This document shows positions 63,239-64,000 of a stretch of 64,000 nucleotides of DNA, piece after piece. Source of the stretch: Paratinospora sagittata (Eukaryota > Streptophyta > Magnoliopsida > Ranunculales > Menispermaceae); NCBI GenBank assembly GCA_035771175.1, contig CM069598.1, positions 21,993,438 through 22,057,437 of the forward strand, in the 5' to 3' direction. The position numbers and the translations under genes are program-made. Each line of letters opens with the position of its first letter. Position 1 is the first letter of the stretch. The notes below the pieces were generated by a model. That model did no database searches. It had not been told where the DNA came from and worked only from the letters and a program-made list of their open reading frames with translations.

Positions 63239-63850
63239 ATGATAGCAGTTCTGCAACAGTTTCATTGGGCTGAGCAAATTTGGGAGAAATGGCTATCTTC
63301 AGAGGGAGGCTGTCTAGCTCTAATCCGCTCGGTAATTTCAGCAATACCATCATACTTCCTATCTTTATTCATGATACCAAGGAAGGTGGCGGGAAGTATA
63401 GAGAAGAAGATGAAATCCTTCCTATGGAAAGGGAAGACGGGGGAGGGGGTAAAGAGCTTAGTAAAATGGGAGAATGTGCAAAAACCGATTGAGAAAGGTG
63501 GGCTTGGTACAGGCAACATAACAGCAAGGAATATGGCATTATGCGGAAAATGGATATGGAGGCTGTTAGAGGACCAGAGCCCACTGTGGCCAAAGGTGAT
63601 TATTAGTAGATTTGGAAGCTTTTCATTCTCAAAGCAAGAGGTGAGTGCAAGGAGACTAAGGAGGGTCACACATAGAAGCCCTTGGAAATTTAAAGCTTCT
63701 CTAATGCCTCGAGTGTTAGAGAACTGTTGGCCCGAAGTCGGAGACGAACATATATTCCGCTTTTGGGAGGACAAATGGAAGGGAGATAGATCCTTGACAG
63801 AAATATTCCCAAACCATATCGACTTTCTTCTGTGCACAATCATCCATCTC
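63239..63850 (+). mobile_element. L1-like LINE fragment, RT thumb to connection region
   Basis: A frame open for 221 codons (63239-63904). SSEGGCLALIRSVISAIPSY, MIPRKVAGSIEKKMKSFLWK, EKGGLGTGNITARNMALCGK and RSPWKFKASLMP are ORF2 sequence after the RT palm. It lacks both the catalytic palm and the zf-RVT end. From about 63850 the frame runs into unrelated repeat DNA. Unusually free of stops for this window. Confidence 0.88.
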
Positions 63851-63910
63851 TTCCTTCATTTCAAGGTTCGAAACTTCGATTTCGCCCGACACTTCGACCT
63901 TTAAAAATCG

Positions 63911-64000
63911 GAATTAATTCGGGGAAGTTCGAGAAGTCTTGGAGAATTATTGTAAAAATTCGCCAACTTAGAAAAGTCTAAAGAATTTCTATATAGATGT
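63911..64000 (+). repeat. Dispersed repeat R1, copy 3 (runs off the window)
   Basis: GGAATTAATTCGG then TTGGAGAATTATTGTAAAAA and CTTAGAAAAGTCTAAAGAAT, ending TAGATGT. Similar to 2008-2074 and to the reverse of 6541-6622. It follows the L1-like fragment. Confidence 0.5.

Overview
The window is nuclear DNA of a flowering plant, most likely a dicot. The evidence is one conserved plant gene with canonical small exons, plant-type Copia, Gypsy, L1-like and RTE retroelements, hAT and Harbinger-type DNA transposons, and AT-rich introns. The species cannot be named from the sequence.

The organising feature is a single host gene on the minus strand: a molybdenum cofactor sulfurase (MOCOS; ABA3/LOS5/MCSU in plants). 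Ten consecutive internal exons were found by eye at 62095-62221, 57361-57463, 57213-57258, 41104-41142, 40872-41028, 37927-38029, 27781-27897, 15314-15391, 15100-15201 and 4433-4532. Every junction keeps the reading frame. They give 972 nt (324 codons) without a stop and cover most of the cysteine-desulfurase-like domain, including the PLP-lysine region and the conserved cysteine motif. The N-terminal exons lie beyond 64000 and the C-terminal MOSC exons below position 1. Almost everything else is intron of this gene: introns of 4.6, 16.1, 2.8, 10.0, 12.4 and 10.6 kb alternate with introns of 102, 75 and 112 bp.

Layout, low to high coordinates. 1-1400: AT satellite with inverted arms. 1430-1740: 5'UTR-like stretch. 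2329-3775: Tat-like Gypsy LTR and gag. Exon at 4433. 4647-5137: hAT MITE. 5290-6500: L1-like 3' part. 6690-8681: chromodomain Gypsy remnant (minus), abutting a hAT 5' fragment to about 9270. 10735-14425: RTE, Gypsy integrase, L1-like and RTE fragments. Exons at 15100 and 15314. 17932-18968: non-autonomous hAT. 20270-22470: LTR-element remnant. 22735-26935: head-on L1-like and RTE elements. Exon at 27781. 28757-33095: Copia-1 with TSD. 33101-37900: degenerate LTR-like DNA and an L1-like tail. Exons at 37927, 40872 and 41104. 41698-51964: Copia-2 with TSD, carrying a 4.2-kb hAT in gag and a 339-bp MITE in the RT region. 52148-52385: SINE. 53350-56420: L1-like element carrying a Harbinger MITE. 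Exons at 57213 and 57361. 59359-59809: Harbinger MITE. 60530-61060: L1-like tail. Exon at 62095. 63239-63850: L1-like fragment.

How it works together: the host gene appears intact despite heavy intron expansion. None of the recognised elements interrupts an exon or splice site. Both full-boundary Copia elements and the large hAT are transcribed antisense to the gene. Intron expansion and the way such a transcript is completed are the main biological interest here. I found no operon-like or defence system, CRISPR array, rRNA or functional tRNA gene.
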